DNA of 64,000 bases, taken from contig VZTJ01003247.1 of NCBI GenBank assembly GCA_013397795.1, positions 254,972 through 318,971 of the forward strand. The letters are read 5' to 3'. Made by a program: the position numbers and the translations under genes. Shown piece after piece: positions 13,701 to 27,324 of this stretch. Every line of letters starts with the position of its first letter. Position 1 is the first letter of the stretch. Source of the DNA: Orthonyx spaldingii (Eukaryota; Chordata; Aves; Passeriformes; Orthonychidae). The notes under the pieces are model-generated. The model saw nothing but the letters and a program-made list of their open reading frames with translations. It ran no database searches and was not told the DNA's origin.

Positions 13701-15763
13701 ATAACATCAGAAAGGTTTCTTTGGTCCCCGCTTCTCCCGAGTGCTGGCAAAGGGAAGGGACCAGCTCGTGGATGCTGTGAGCTGGCAAGCTGTCACACAG
13801 GCATTCCAAATGGGGTAATTGACTGTGCTGCACAGCTGGGCTGTGCTTGGTGGCTAAACTGGCTCACTTTGAGCTAGTTAGGTACCTTTCTAAATAGGTA
13901 CTGCTCTCATACAAATGAGCGAGCATTATCTGTGCTCCGAGTCCCCCAAAGGCTCCGCATGTGCTTCAGCAAGGCCTGGGTGAATGTATTCTGACACAAG
14001 GTGCTACTGAGCAGAGACAGCTCAGGCTCAGCTGTGGGCATGAGCAGAGCAGGCTCGTACAGACCTGCCAAGGGCTGCAGACATAACTCCAGCCACTGCA
14101 GTTAACTGCAGCTAGCAGTGTAAGCACATCTCCTCCAGAGGAGTCACGTCTGATTAATCCTCCAGCACTCCTTCACTGGAGCACCAGGCAGAAAATGAGA
14201 CGGAGCCATTCTTCTCTGAAAACCATGTAACACCCCACCATTACTCAAAACACCTTCAGAATATCACCTCCCACTTCCTGTCACCACAGCCTTTCAGAAA
14301 ATAAGGCATATGCACAAGAACAAAAAAGCAGGAAATCTTCATTTTCCCCAGAGCCTAACAAACACACCCTAGAGCAGACCCCTTCCATCTCCCCACCACA
14401 GCTTACAGGGGTTCTCTGACTGTCAACACAACACTGAATTCATACCACCTTTCCCTCCAGGCCCCTGAATCTTCCTCCCCAACAAGCACCTTGAAAGGGG
14501 CCTCAACTACCACAAACACTTTCCCTCCACCACTTCCCACAAGACTCAGCTGAGCCACCTTTCCTTGGGAGCTTTGGGCAACCAGGATGAAGACAGAACA
14601 GAGGCTGTCCTGTCTTACTGCTGTAATGGTGGGAGACCCTCACCCAGCACCTTGCAGGGCCTGGCACTTCCCAGCAGCTCCCTGTGCCCTGACCACGCTT
14701 CAGCTCCTCTGTGCCACGATGCTTCCAAGATACCAGCTCAGCATCTTCAGAAATTCCCACCAGTGCTGATTTATTTCAGTCCCCTGGTAAGCAGCTGCAG
14801 TTCAAATAGAGAATATCTTCATCAGACACCTCTATGGCACAATGGCCCTTTAAGGCAACAGGTTGATGTGTCTTTGCCTTCAGTCAAACAACTGGTGGCC
14901 ACAGAATTACTGGATATTTACTGGTCTCCATGCCAGGGTTTGAAAAGCTATCTTGTCTGGAGCATTTAACAGTTTGGTTTTCCACATAGATTATTTTACC
15001 ATATCTGAAACTGCTTGTTCCGTCATCCCACAGCAGCTTGCAAGTCACAGTGTGGAAGTTATTCTTTTCCTTAATGGATAAAATATGCTTGCCCTGAAGA
15101 ATATGTTTGTGTAACATGGAGTCTCAAAACATGGTGGTTTTTTTTTTCCTTTTTTGGATTTATTTTTTAGAATGAAAAGACTACAAGGGTTGCCTCATAT
15201 GATGGAAAGAGGAAAGAATTTAAAAAGGGAGGCAAAGAGTACAAAAAACTCCACAGATGGGAGAAAAGAAAATGTTTCTTTTGGCAAAACTGAGGCTAAG
15301 TGTAAATAACAAGAAAAAGATGAATGACAGATCTCACAATGTAGGTAGGCATGGTGACACAGCTTATAGACATTGGTAGCTTTAGAGATGGGAATCTGCC
15401 AAGAGTCTTGTCCAGTTCCACACCTGAGAATGAAGAGTTTGAAGGCTCACAGGTGGTTGTGGGGGCTGGACCATCCTCTCTCAGGCCCCTGTTCTGCTTG
15501 TGATGTTCACAGCTGCACTAGACAGATAGGTTAGGTGTCCCAGAAAGAGAGAAAGCCTCAAACAAAACAGTGCAGAGATAGTTTTAACCTTGCCTCTTCC
15601 CCTCCTTTCCCCTCCTTGCTTTGGGCACCGGGCTGAGCCACCAGGGCAGAAGAGACCAAGAGTGAGCCTATGGCAGCTGACTCTCATTCAGGGGACTGTG
15701 TTGCCCTGAAATGGCTCTTACTTGGACCAGGACCACCAGCCAGCCTGCTGAGAGCAGTGCTGC
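10742..15763. other. Intron sequence between the G tract and LTR copy 1
   Basis: Unique-looking intron. The only structured items seen are the T12 run (11394-11405), the 18-bp duplication (13524-13559) and a T-rich stretch near 15139-15168. No coding exon was recognised. Confidence 0.55.
13524..13559. repeat. Perfect 18-bp tandem duplication
   Basis: CCACAGCCTTTGGATGCA occurs twice head to tail (13524-13541, 13542-13559) without mismatch. A shorter CCACAGCC copy lies just upstream. Confidence 0.9.
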
Positions 15764-16180
15764 TGATGCCCTTTTCCTGGTCTTAGGAAATGAAAACCAG
15801 ACACGATTGGAGGGTTGGGGGTTGATTACCTCAGTATTTTAATAGGATCCCATTTGATGCATCACTTCGCCGAGGTGGAACGCGTCGTGATGCTCACCAT
15901 GCACCCCTCACCATAAATCAGTATACAATTTATAGACCTTACACATTAGCACATCTAACAAGGGGGCCCAATAAGGGGGCTTGGGTGAGCTAACCTCTAG
16001 TTTACAGAACATATTGGCTCCTCAAGACAGTAGAATGTTTGGTCTCCTGGCTTTACAGGACCTTGGAGCTATGCTGAGTTATCAGACTTAAAGAAGTACA
16101 AGTATGCATGCTAATACTTGTGGATACATAGAACTGTGTAAAAGGTATAGAAAAGAAAAAGCAAAATCATTTTGGCATCG
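15764..16180 (-). mobile_element. Solo LTR, family A copy 1 (417 bp), sense to ERBB4
   Basis: On the minus strand it runs from CGATGCC at 16180 to GGCATCA at 15764. The near-perfect short inverted termini (TGATGCC/GGCATCA in the sister copy) are typical of retroviral LTRs. A second copy lies in opposite orientation at 45365-45815. A TATAAA box is present on the minus strand at plus 15929-15934. Both places where the sister copy has AATAAA differ here (AATGGG and GGTAAT), leaving ATTAAA as the only candidate signal. CpG sites are well kept in the stretch 15859-15893. No target-site duplication is apparent and no internal retroviral sequence flanks it. Confidence 0.85.
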
Positions 16181-16285
16181 CCCCAGCCTCTCTTCTGTCC
16201 TGGTTGTAGTGGGGCCAGTTTGGGATCTCACCATTCCTTATTTCTTTACCTTAAGAGTGTTTGTAATGAGACTTGCATATTTAGT

Positions 16286-16313
16286 ACTCTTCTGTGGTGA
16301 CTCTTCTGTGGTG
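16286..16313. repeat. Perfect 14-bp tandem duplication
   Basis: ACTCTTCTGTGGTG is repeated twice head to tail, about 105 bp beyond the end of LTR family A copy 1. Confidence 0.88.
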
Positions 16314-17260
16314 GGACCTTGCATGAAAGCACGTGGTTTTGTGACTACCTGTTCCCCTAGTACATCTTCAAAGCCTTCCACATCAAAAGGTGTAGGAAGG
16401 CCTGTTCTGCACAGGGGCTATGAGGCAAACTGGCATTGTGCACCACCACCCACATTTTCATTTCAGATCCTGTGTGGAGTACAAAGAAACCAAGCAGCAG
16501 TTGGGTTCCTCTGGCACTTTGAACTCAGTGAAGCTGAATGTCTTGCTTGCACTGCCGGTTTGTTCTGGAAAGACATTGTGATTTCTAGTATGGAAATGAA
16601 GGTAAGGCCTTCCCAGGCGAGAAACCATGTCTTTGATAAATCTGCAACAAAGACCCATGCCAAGTGCTGGTCTAGTGCTTTTGTTTTAACATGGAATGAC
16701 CAAAGATGTTAGAAACTAAAACACTACAGGAATTATGCAACACTGCTAAGCTATCTTTTTGCCATCTGTCAAGTTTGCAATATTTTCAAACTGGTCCCAA
16801 GCAAATCACTAAATCATCCCATCTCTCTTCCTGTGATATAATCAAATAGAATACAATTGCTAATGCAGTACATTCAACCTCTATCAGGAGTTTGTACCTT
16901 TGTACAGAACCATAAACCAGTGGTTAGTGCATGCCAGAAGACTTCTGGCAGCCTTCCTAAGGATTTGTCAAAAAACAATTAGGATACCTATTGCAGCTAA
17001 TGTGGAGGCACAGGCCAACTGGTGCTGGATGTCACAACACTGTCACCAACAGCCTTTGCAGATAATAAGAATCTAGAGCTGGGGGATTTATTGCTGTGGA
17101 CAAAAGCATCATGTCTTTCTTTTCCCAGCATCTTTGTCACTTGATAAGTATCATGCTTTTTTCCTCACTACCCAAATTACCTCCTGGCCATTGGGCTGGG
17201 TGCTGATTGCTTTAGAGTGACCAGGCAATGTTCTGATTCAGAGAGTCCCAGTGAGGCCTG

Positions 17261-17487
17261 AATCACAGAATCAAAGAATCAACTGGGTTGGAAAAGACCC
17301 TTGAGGTCATCGAGTCCAATCTATGACCTGTCAACCAGACCATGGCACTGAGTGCCACATCCAGCTTGTCTTTAAACACTTCCAGGGACAGTGACTCCAC
17401 CACCTCCCTGGCAGTCAGCTCCAACGCCCAATCACCCTCTCTATGAAGAACTTTTTCCATCACATCCATTAAATCTTGAGCGCAGGA
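17261..17487 (-). mobile_element. CR1 LINE 3'-end fragment
   Basis: On the minus strand this is the 3' end of a chicken repeat 1 (CR1) non-LTR retrotransposon. It is severely 5' truncated, as most copies are. Three 8-bp tail units (AATCACAG, AATCAAAG, AATCAACT on the plus strand, 17261-17284) are the CR1 hallmark in place of poly(A). The next bases match the conserved CR1 3' region (GGGTTGGAAAAGACCCTTGAGG, ...CCACCACCTCCCTGGCAG..., ...CTATGAAGAACTTTTTCCA). A short internal deletion seems present near 17325. The upstream boundary near 17487 is approximate. It contains no usable reading frame of its own. Confidence 0.92.
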
Positions 17488-20400
17488 ATTAAGCAGGAAG
17501 AAACAGCTGAGCTCATCACTTTCTGTTTCCTCTCTTCTACATGAAACCAATGGAACCAGTTTATTTGTGTCCTACTTTCAATTAAGAAAATATTATTCTT
17601 TTTGAGTATTAAGAAAGCAAACATGGAATGAGCCACCTCAATTACTGTTACCTGTGGATTTTACACTGTCCTACCCATCTTAGAAAAATAATTAACTAAC
17701 TCTTCTATTCTGTAAACTCTTCACACATCTTAGTCTCCAATTTTCTGCTTTTCTGCCCCCTTGCTGATACAATTTTATGTTAAAAGTTTATTGACAGTAA
17801 ATATCACAAATTTTTATCTTCTCAGAAGAAAACTGGTGCTTTGGACCCTGCTAAAGCTGTGGCTCTTCACGACGACATAAGTTTTCCATAATGAGATACT
17901 ATTGAATATTAACAGCTGAAATATTAATAATTAAAAGAATGCGAAGCAATAGGAGCATTTTCCAGATTATGGCCACCTATGGATCACCACTGAATAGAAG
18001 GAGGTTTGAAGCTTGGATATAAGCAAACCTGTGAAAACAAAAAGGGTGGAGAAGCTGAGAAGGGAGGAAAAATTGCTTCAAGGCAATAAAAGAAAAATCT
18101 GGTAGTGTGATCGAAGGAGAACTACAGGAACTGATTTGATACAAAGTATGCTTCAGTTTTGCTTTAAACACTCTAAACCATAAGGGCAGGCCTTCTTTTG
18201 GCACACCCCCAAAAGCTTTATTTCTCAGAGAAAGAGTAAGTGCAATATATTGCAGGTTATGGTTTTAACTGAGAAAGATGTTGGACTGACAGATCCAAAC
18301 CACCTCTGACCACTGGACTATTGCAACAACCAAGACTGTTCCATCAGAGAGATCAAAAAGAGATGAAAATAAATGTGCCTAAAGGGCAAGAGGTGCTAAA
18401 GCCAAAACAGAGCAGCGCTGGAAACTGAAGCAGCACTATCTTTACTGGAAAACTGGCAGAGGCTAAGATTAGCTAGTTTGAGGAGTAGGAGATGGGCAGG
18501 AGGCTCCTGAGGATCAAAGCCAGGCCTGATAATCAAAGAACAGAATAAAAATGGTCAAGCCAGCAGTAGAAAAACAGTGGCTACCATGAATGTGAAACAA
18601 TAGTCCACTGCTTGTAGTAATCTGCTGCTTTCATCAGTTAAGGGTCTGCTTTGGAATTTCAGGGTGCAGAATCAAAATAGCCAAATTCATTCAAACCTAC
18701 AGTACTAAAGGGCATCTTCCACAGTAACATTGTGTTAGCATTTCAAAATCTATGCGTTCACGTGTATACCACCACCCGTGCCCTAAAACAGCTTTTTGGT
18801 CCTTGATGAGCTCAGGTCTCTGCAAGACTCCTCATCCTGAAGAAGAGTCCACCCTGCGTTACCAGAACAGTCAGCACGGCACAGTGGAACCACCAAGAAA
18901 AAGTTCACTTGTTCAAAGAAAACTGCTTTACATGAACTAACAAAACCCCAATGCACAGCAAACAAATTTGTGTTGCTCCTGAGCTCTTCAAAAAGCTTTT
19001 TTAATGCACTTCAGGGCTCTGATAGATTAAAACCACAATATATTTTCAAAAAACATTCAGCCTGTCACATCACACACGGAGTGCAATGCACAGGATAGAT
19101 GTCATTGCACCAGAGGGGCTAAAACCAGAAATGCAGAGGTAACATTTAATCCTTCAGCAGCAAAGGGGAGTTTTGCAATGGAATTTCAATGGCTGTGGAA
19201 CTAACATTTGCAAGAGTACATTTGGGAGCTTCACCCCTGGGATACAAATTAGCAAAAAAAAAACCCCAAAGAACACTTTGTTTCTAAAGAGGGCTGATAG
19301 ATTTTGTATGTGTTCATGTCTGTGTGCTCCTGAGCTTGTTACCTACCCTGTCACTATATCCCACTACCTGCTTGCTGCTCTCACCAACAGAAATTTTCAT
19401 ATTTCAAAAAGAAAAAAAAAAAAAGCCAATTAATAAACAAGAGCAACTCTAACTTGTAATGCTTCACTACTCCAGCTAAATGCCTGTAGTGCTACTCACT
19501 ACCACTTTTCCCACGTGTTTTTTAATGAGTTCCAGGAGGAAATGAGTCCCAGGCAGCACGGAGCACGTGAGACACAAACTGAGGAGCAGAAGATGCCACC
19601 GCTGCCTCCACGGTGACTTGTCCAGTTCTTTCCAAGCCACACAAGGTGCTGTTGGTGGCAGCAGCCTGATCACGAGCGATGCCCGCAGACACCTTCCTGC
19701 AGGAGCAAATCCTGATGGAGACATTTGGCTGAATGGGGCAGTAAAGGTGTGGGACACCAGCACTAACATCCTGCTCCTGCTCACCTGGGGTGAACCCGGC
19801 ACAGTTGCTAGAAATAAACAGCTCTCTTACACTTCCTTTGGTTTCTAAATGCCGTTCTTTAAAAAAAATTCGTGGGCGGCATCCTCAGCAGACAGGTATT
19901 TGCATAGCTCCCTTATAACCAGTGAACCGTGTCTATTTACACCAGATGAACATCTAGTCCTACACCTTCAATGGCTATCCAGTTTTAGATGGGCTGGAAA
20001 ATTAAGATTTCTCATTTTTGAATGTATTCCTGAACCTCTCTTCTTTCTAATGTGTCTACACTCTCCTCCTTCTCCTTTCCATTTTAACCCTCAATTTTTC
20101 AGGTCATTTAGTTCAGAATGCAAACACAGATGAGTTGTTAGGAGTTGAACATTGCCAATTGTGCATGTAATGTGACTTTGTTTCACAAGGAGTAATAACC
20201 ATATCCACACTAACAAAAAATAAAGACTTGCAGCTCAGGATGACATGATACAACAGGAGAGGCTTCAGTAAGTGCTCTTCTGCCTAAAAACTTGTTCGAA
20301 CTTTTTCAAGTACTTTTGAGCTGAGGATATAAGCTGAGAGTAGCAGAAAGGAGTAGGATGGTGGAAAAAGCTATAATTTTATGTACAACCACCACTACAT

Positions 20401-21250
20401 GACCAGGATGGAGGGAAAAAAAAGGATCATCTAGAGGGGAAAGGGTAATAATGAGTGTTCTTCAATGTGTCAAATACAAAACACTGCAAAAATGTTGAGG
20501 TCTGGAAAAGGGCTCGGCTAAAAGGGAAAGGGCTATGGTCACACAGGATTGGAGAAAGTAAGAGCTGACCCCTAAAAGAAGTGTCATTTTTTTTTCAACA
20601 AGCTGATCCTCCAGGCTCAGAATTTAACTTGTTTTTACTGCTGTTTTATTACTTTTTCCATTTTGCCATGACAAGTTAATGATTTTTGCAAAAATGTACC
20701 ATGACAAATCTGCCCCTGCAGGTGGTTTTACACACACTACGTTCATGAAAGACTTTGATCCCTCTTCTCGTTTTAGTTTTTCTCCTTGTGTTGTGTTTTC
20801 AGGGTTTTGTTTCTTTTCCTTCTAAGGAAAGAGTAAATGAGAGAAATACAGACACTGAGAACTAGTAGGGAGAACACCATGTAACACTGTCCCTCTGAAC
20901 CAAGAGACACTAGGCTAAAGGAAATTTTGCAGCTGATTTCCCTCATATTCCACCTTTATTCCACCTTTTATTGCATACAGTAACTTTACCACATTTTTGA
21001 TTACTCTGGATCACATTCCCTGGTATAATTACTACCTGATACCTGTGAATGGGAGTAACAACAGCTGTTGCACAGAGGCTGGGAAGAGAAGATTGGGGGT
21101 GAGATGGACTTTATAAACACTTATAACTTCTGAATATTATTCCTTTTGAAGCTAGACATACATTTTAATCAGCTACTTTCATCATTATTCATGAATGAAT
21201 TATTAATTAGCCCTCGACTAAAAATATCATTTCCAACTTGCTGCAAAAAT

Positions 21251-21275
21251 ACACACACACATACACATACACACA
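21251..21275. repeat. Short imperfect AC microsatellite
   Basis: A 25-bp AC run with two AT interruptions. Confidence 0.85.
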
Positions 21276-23249
21276 GACAAACATGAAAAAATAATAAAAG
21301 AAAAGGAAGATATTGCACATCATTAGCACCACAGTGAAGGCTGAGTATTTGATCTCAGCTTAATTATGAATGCCTGGTTTGAAAGAACATTTCCACATCA
21401 GCAGTAACTAACGCTGCTCTGTGCACTTGGGTGTAAGACAAGTGAAGAGGCCGTACTGGCAACAGCTTATTTTTCAGCAGCTTCACTCCCTGTGCTACTG
21501 GGGGTGTGTGCATAAGTACCTGCACAAATATATCCCTTGCTAAAATGCCTGTTGTCTTGTGGCTTCATATTCAGAACTGGGAAAAACCCAACAACTCAGC
21601 CTCGAGGCTATTTCTGGTTATGGGGCAACCCAAGGCTTCAGCCCAGGAACCCCAGGGGAGGGACAGCCTTTGACCCCAAACTTGTGTGGGCACAAGGAAA
21701 AGAAAAGGGAAGTCCAAAGAAGAGTACCACCATAAAAAAGGAAAAGGGAAATCCTAAAAGCATTAGTGCCAGTTTGCTTTACAGATGGAGAAACAAGGTA
21801 AGAGCAGTAGGGGTAACTCACCCATTAGGCTGCATGACTCCTTTCACTTCCTTATTTATCTCACCATCCAGCAGGGAAGAACCCCCCAGACCATGCACAT
21901 TCATTCCCTCCCTGACCTCCCCTTCCCTCAGACTGTCACTTACAGGTAATCTGGCCAGCTGGAAGCAAAGTTTTTCCATCAGGGAACCCGAGACAGCTCT
22001 GCAGTGACCAATGCCATGTTTCCTATCGTGCGCCACCATCCAACAAGGAAGCATCTCCATAGTGCCCTTGCTCACAGAGCTGCTGGGACCGGGAGGGTGG
22101 GAAGGACAAAAGGCAGTATCTTGGAGTCAGCAGCCATGGAAGGTTGATCAGCTTGCAGGGTCTTTTTTTTTCCCCCATAATGAGAGAGACAACGAACAAT
22201 TGTGCCTTTTTGTTATTTGAATTGGTTTCCTTGATGAGCACATCCCTTCAGAACCCACTGTAATGTTAATTTCTGAAATGATCAAAAAGCTTCTAAACTA
22301 AGGAAATGCTGCACGCTCAGGGAAAGAGGAGAAGGGTTCAGAGGAATTGGAAATGACTTGTTGTTCTTCAAAAATCTGGGCCATCCTCCCAATGCTGTTA
22401 TTTTTAAACAGTTTGTGTTTTAAGTACATGAAGGTACATAAATAGCTGCAGAGCTAATAAGGTTGAATGACTCCAAAAAGCTCTTGTTTTGCCAGAGGCC
22501 TTGCAAAAATTTTAACTAGCAAGTTTCACAAACCCTGTTTGGGCTATTTTCACTGTTACTGTATTACACCTCTGCCTCAAGCCTGCTCCAGGAAAGTTGC
22601 AGTTTCTTTACAGGTGTTTCTCACAACCGGGGTAAACAAACTAAGGTTACCAATGGAAAAGAACTCCAAGACACAGCTTTCACCTCAACTTACCAGAAGA
22701 GGCCAAAGTCAAAGATGTCCTGTGATAAATACACCAGGGAAAGGGGATTTGACACTTACTGCAGAACAGCAACTCTTCCCCTGCACAGCAACAAGGGATG
22801 GATTTTTTAAAAAATCGGGGAAGCTGCTCGCAGGGCGATCTGCTGCACTGGGATGCTTCTGTCATCTCAGGACCAAGATGGGCTTCTCTGTCACTTTCTC
22901 TTCTCTGCCACATTCTCTTGGCATCATGGTTACAGTTCTGTCCCTTTCCTTTGCCTCCAGACCTCCACAGAGATTTTGTTCACTTAGGCCCAATCTTGTC
23001 GGGCATGCCCTTTTAGCTCATTTTTAGCCTTTTCAGCTCAGCAGCTTTGTGAATCTTGCTCCGCTGCCCACCTCTGACTCTGATTTACCTGGGGACCCCC
23101 ACCTGCTCACCCAGGAGTGTCCCTGGGGACAGCAGGCTCACGGCAGGCTCTGTGCTGACTTTCCTGCTCATGGAGCACAGAGAGTGCAGAGTGCATTCAG
23201 GTCAGGCTTCTCCAGAGTGGAGTCACACACATCCCTTTGGTTGTTATTA

Positions 23250-23308
23250 ATATTTCATTAATTTGCCAGCTACAGTAGTTTTCCCTTGAGAGATCATTAA
23301 TGAAATAT
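23250..23308. repeat. Perfect 13-bp inverted repeat with 33-nt loop, AT-rich
   Basis: ATATTTCATTAAT at 23250-23262 is exactly mirrored by ATTAATGAAATAT at 23296-23308. Each arm contains an ATTAAT homeodomain-type core. It may be a paired binding site or chance. Confidence 0.6.
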
Positions 23309-24024
23309 CACCTAAATAAGCAGGATAACAGGCAAAGTGACCAAACTACAAAACAAGTTTAATTACCTTGGTGCTATACCTTTGCAAGCCCCAGCTTTAA
23401 ATTGGAGAATTCTATAAAGTAAAGCTTTGATGATGCTGGGGTCCTATTGCTTCCTATGTCTTGCCACTTTAATTACTTCTCCAATTTCCCACACACACTT
23501 CCTCTATTTTGTTTGGAAGAAAAATGAAAGTGCCTGTGGATGTTAGTGGAGGGTTGCTGGGAGGATTTGAGCAAAACTTCTCCAGCAGATATCACTATGG
23601 TGGAATCACCTCGCCAATATGCAAAAATCTCACCTTGAATTCAATGTTATACAAAGTGGTAACTCTTCCATCAATAAACAAAAAGATGAGATTATTCAAT
23701 TAACTGAATTCAATTTCTTCTGAAGCTAAAATATAATTTTTTTCAATAGCTAGCACATGAGACTTAAACTAACCCAGATAAGAAAAACAGCAAATCACAT
23801 TTCAAATGAGATCTACCATCACTAAAGAAATGCCTTTCTTGCTTTTACACTGAACACTTTAAAACTTAAATAAGACTTCTTGTAAGTACCCATACAAGTA
23901 CATGCCATGTGCGTGTGCATGTCTGGGTGTATATGAAGTTTATTTTACAGAAATTTCTATTGAAACTACAACAGAAATAAACATGTAATGCTGAGGCCAA
24001 TTCATAACTGCCTTAATGCTTGCC

Positions 24025-24038
24025 AAAAAAAAAAAAAA
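24025..24038. repeat. A homopolymer (14 A)
   Basis: Fourteen consecutive A in otherwise unique intron. A similar A13 run lies at 19412-19424 and a T12 run at 11394-11405. Confidence 0.85.
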
Positions 24039-27000
24039 TTGCATACACAGATGTATATCTCTTAAAATTTCCTTCCTGTTGAAAGTGTTCTCAGCTTCAG
24101 ATTTGAAATTCATTTACTGCACAGTAGTCCCTACCAAACTATACTCTTTTTAAGCCTAACAAAGGGAAAATGAAGTACATTTGTTATACAGAGAAGAAGC
24201 AGAAAGGTAAGCACTTCTTCTGCCAAGACTGAAAGTCAGTCAATAACTGATTCTTTGATAGTTCACTAAAAAAGCTGAATCTTTAGTGACAGAACGGTGA
24301 AACCATTTTGAAAATGTAAAGATTTAAAATAAGATGACCTAGAACAAGGAACAATAAGAGACAAACACATGAAATAAAGAAATAATTTTTGTAGTCTGCT
24401 CTAATGCTTAGTGTGACTTTGATCATCTTCAGTAACTCTTGTGATGCACAGCAAAATCAGTTCCAGAGCAGATTTGCATAGAAGAGTTTCTTTACAGTGC
24501 TCATGATGCATTTCTTGAGTCACAGCAATTTCTTGACGCACTGACCAAGTGCACAGACACCTGCATGAAGTCCTCTCTGCCCTCCTGCCAAAGCTACACT
24601 GAACTTGGGCATAACCAAAATAAAATGCAAATTATGGGGCTGCCAAGTGCTGAATCCCACCTGAAGAGCCAACACAACCTGTAAGATGGTTCAGGGAATG
24701 GTTTCAGTAGTGCCAGGGCTGTCAAAGTGTCAAGAAGCAGGGCTCTGTGCAAAGGGGGCTCTCAGCATGGCCACCCAATGCAGTACCCTGGAGTGTTGTG
24801 TCTCGTTAGTGACAAAATCTGAATAAAAGGAACTGAATAAGGTTCAGAAATAAGCCATAATGACTGGAAATCATGATTTATCATGAAAGGCTTCTGAATC
24901 GCCATCGATTCTCTTTTCTGAAATGCGGCTAAATGCCAGCCTGATCACAATCCATCCATACCAACACAAAGAAGACTCTGGGTAGGAAAAGGCTCACCAT
25001 TCCAGCAGACAAATATGCTGGACATGACCAGTAACACTACAGAAATTCAGGCAAGAATACTCCATGTGCTCTGAATGGGAGAAGGCACCAGTCAGCCCAG
25101 CAAATGGCCAGGGCTGAGGCAAAGCTCCTTTGTGGAAGCCTTCCTTCAAAAATCACGCAGGCATTGCCAGTGCACACGAATCAATGGCCATTTTTTGGGC
25201 TGTTTGTTCCATATAGGAGATGTAACTGCATAAATCATACCCTTCCCAGGCTTCACAGTGAGATAATCTTTGGAAACTGTGGGGTCACATGAGGCTTACC
25301 CCTCTGAGAGCCTGAGCATTTGAAACTAAAATATGCAAATAATAACATTAAAGTCTATGGACTGCTAGAGGAAATTCTTGACTAGACTGTGCTCATACCC
25401 TGCAGGGCACAGAGGGGTCAAGCACCACTGCAGCCCCACTCTCTGTGGGCAGCCTTTCAGCAGGAATCTGGGGAGATTTTCACCGAGGACTTCAGTGATG
25501 CAAAATCCTGCCAGAATACCACCAACACCAACTGGTTTGGAAAATCCTGCCCTATGTGAATGAGCACTTGTTTCATCCCACTTTTACTATGTAACATGCC
25601 TTAAAACATTGCCTTGGGGAGCCTGAAAATGTATTAAAGTGATTACACAGAAATTTACGCAAATTGCTACAGTAATTTTGAAATTACTTAATTCTATAAA
25701 ATGCCTGCAGTTTTTAGTGTCCTGTTCCAACCTGGCTCTTGAAGCAATCCTTAAGAGGTGTGAACAAGCAAAGGTGGAACACCTATCTTTCACATAACGT
25801 TACAGAAGCACAAAGGAAGGAAACACATACCTTCAAAGAAGCTGGAAGCATTTCCAGAGGACAGGAGGCAATATCTGCTCCTTAGGGCCCAGAAGTACTT
25901 GAGAAATGAGGAGGGACAGAAGCACATGTGGCTCAGTGACTGCTGTCCTCACATGACATCCCCTCCTGCTGCATCTCTTAACAACAGAAATTTCTTTTTC
26001 TGCACATCGTTCCATTAATTTTCTAGCTCCTCTGGAGAACCAAATTCACCATTTCCTAATTCGGACTGGAAGTCAGTGAATAATGAAAGTTTGCACCTCT
26101 ACTTTCCTCAAACCAGGTTTCATGGCCAACCCCACAACAGGTACCCCAGAAGGAGGTGTGTAAGAAACTTGTTAATACAATGCAATGGCATCTACCTGCA
26201 CAAAACCTGATGCCAGTTTTGATATGGAATATCTTCCGTTTACATATCATAATGCCCATCCCTGGACATCCTGTCAAGGATTCCTCCTGCTTTCAGACAG
26301 GTTTGCTGTTAGCCATTGTTCATCCAAAGGTGGCCTGTTTTTGGAGAAGGGTGAAGTAGCATGGAAAAAGGCTAAGAGTCCTTGCTGCAGAACAGAGAAG
26401 CCATGAAGTCCTAAGGAAATGCCACTCACTCAGAGAGGAGGGAGAATGCTTGACTGCTTTCAGGGAAGGAGGAGGAATGAATGAAGATCCCTCAGTCTGC
26501 TGCAATTCTGAATTATAGGTCTTAATAACTGGGGGAGGCTCCCCAACCAGTAGCTAGAGACCAGTGGACATAGCAACTTCCTCTGGACTGAATTTCTACA
26601 AAGTCCAAATTCTGACTAACAGTGGCTAAATGATGAACTCACCTCATGATTACTTAGTCATGACTGTCTTGATGGAAAAGAATCTAAGAAACATTTACAT
26701 GTTTTGAATAAATCAGTTAAGAAAAGAGATTTTATTGAGTAGCACATTAAAGCAGATGGGCACAGTGGAATAAACTTCCAGACTTAATTAGTAAGGAAAA
26801 CAGTGACCTGTTTTCAATTTAAAAAGTATACATAGTAATAATTTACAGGACTCAGAGAATCCTGTGGCCTCAGTAAACTCCAGGTCTGGCTGGCTGTGAA
26901 CCACAAGTTCAGCATGTCTTTCTAATGCTTAGATTATGCTTTTAATATGCTAAATATATCCCTAAAAGGATACTAAAAGCCTTATATTAGCATATTCTGG

Positions 27001-27244
27001 ATGATCTTTGAATATATGAACAGTGCAAGAGAGGCAGAGATTTGATGTCATGGCTTAATTAAAAACAGAGAGTGTAGCATATTGACCTAACAAAAGTAAT
27101 TTCTTCATCTCAATTTACTTCTGCTGTCCCTGTTTAGTCCTTTGGCTGGAGCCAGCAAACAGCTGAACTGAACTCCCTTAAACAGCCTTTGGGGTGTTAG
27201 TTTTTCATCTCAATCTACACACTTGGCTACAACTTCTTTTGGGC

Positions 27245-27306
<62 letters not shown>

Positions 27307-27324
27307 ATCTATCCTTCTATCTAT
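27245..27324. repeat. TCTA tetranucleotide microsatellite
   Basis: Bases 27245-27306 are an uninterrupted TCTA array (about 15.5 units). Imperfect units then continue to 27324. Long pure tetranucleotide tracts are usually polymorphic. Confidence 0.97.

Larger units (their letters stand above)
17488..27244. other. Intron sequence between CR1 and the TCTA microsatellite
   Basis: About 9.8 kb holding short homopolymers, an AC run and the 13-bp inverted repeat. The segment near 26640-27120 is strongly AT-rich with many TTAATTA-like and ATGCTAA-like motifs, a composition often seen in conserved noncoding DNA. Conservation itself cannot be judged here. Confidence 0.5.

Noticed and set aside
16104..16712. 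Plus-strand open frame of about 200 codons
   Set aside because: Its first part is antisense to LTR family A copy 1 and the rest contains a 14-bp tandem duplication; no homology or splice sites support it.
22467..23027. Plus-strand open frame of about 186 codons
   Set aside because: No recognisable protein, no codon bias and no splice signals; consistent with chance in a GC-richer stretch.
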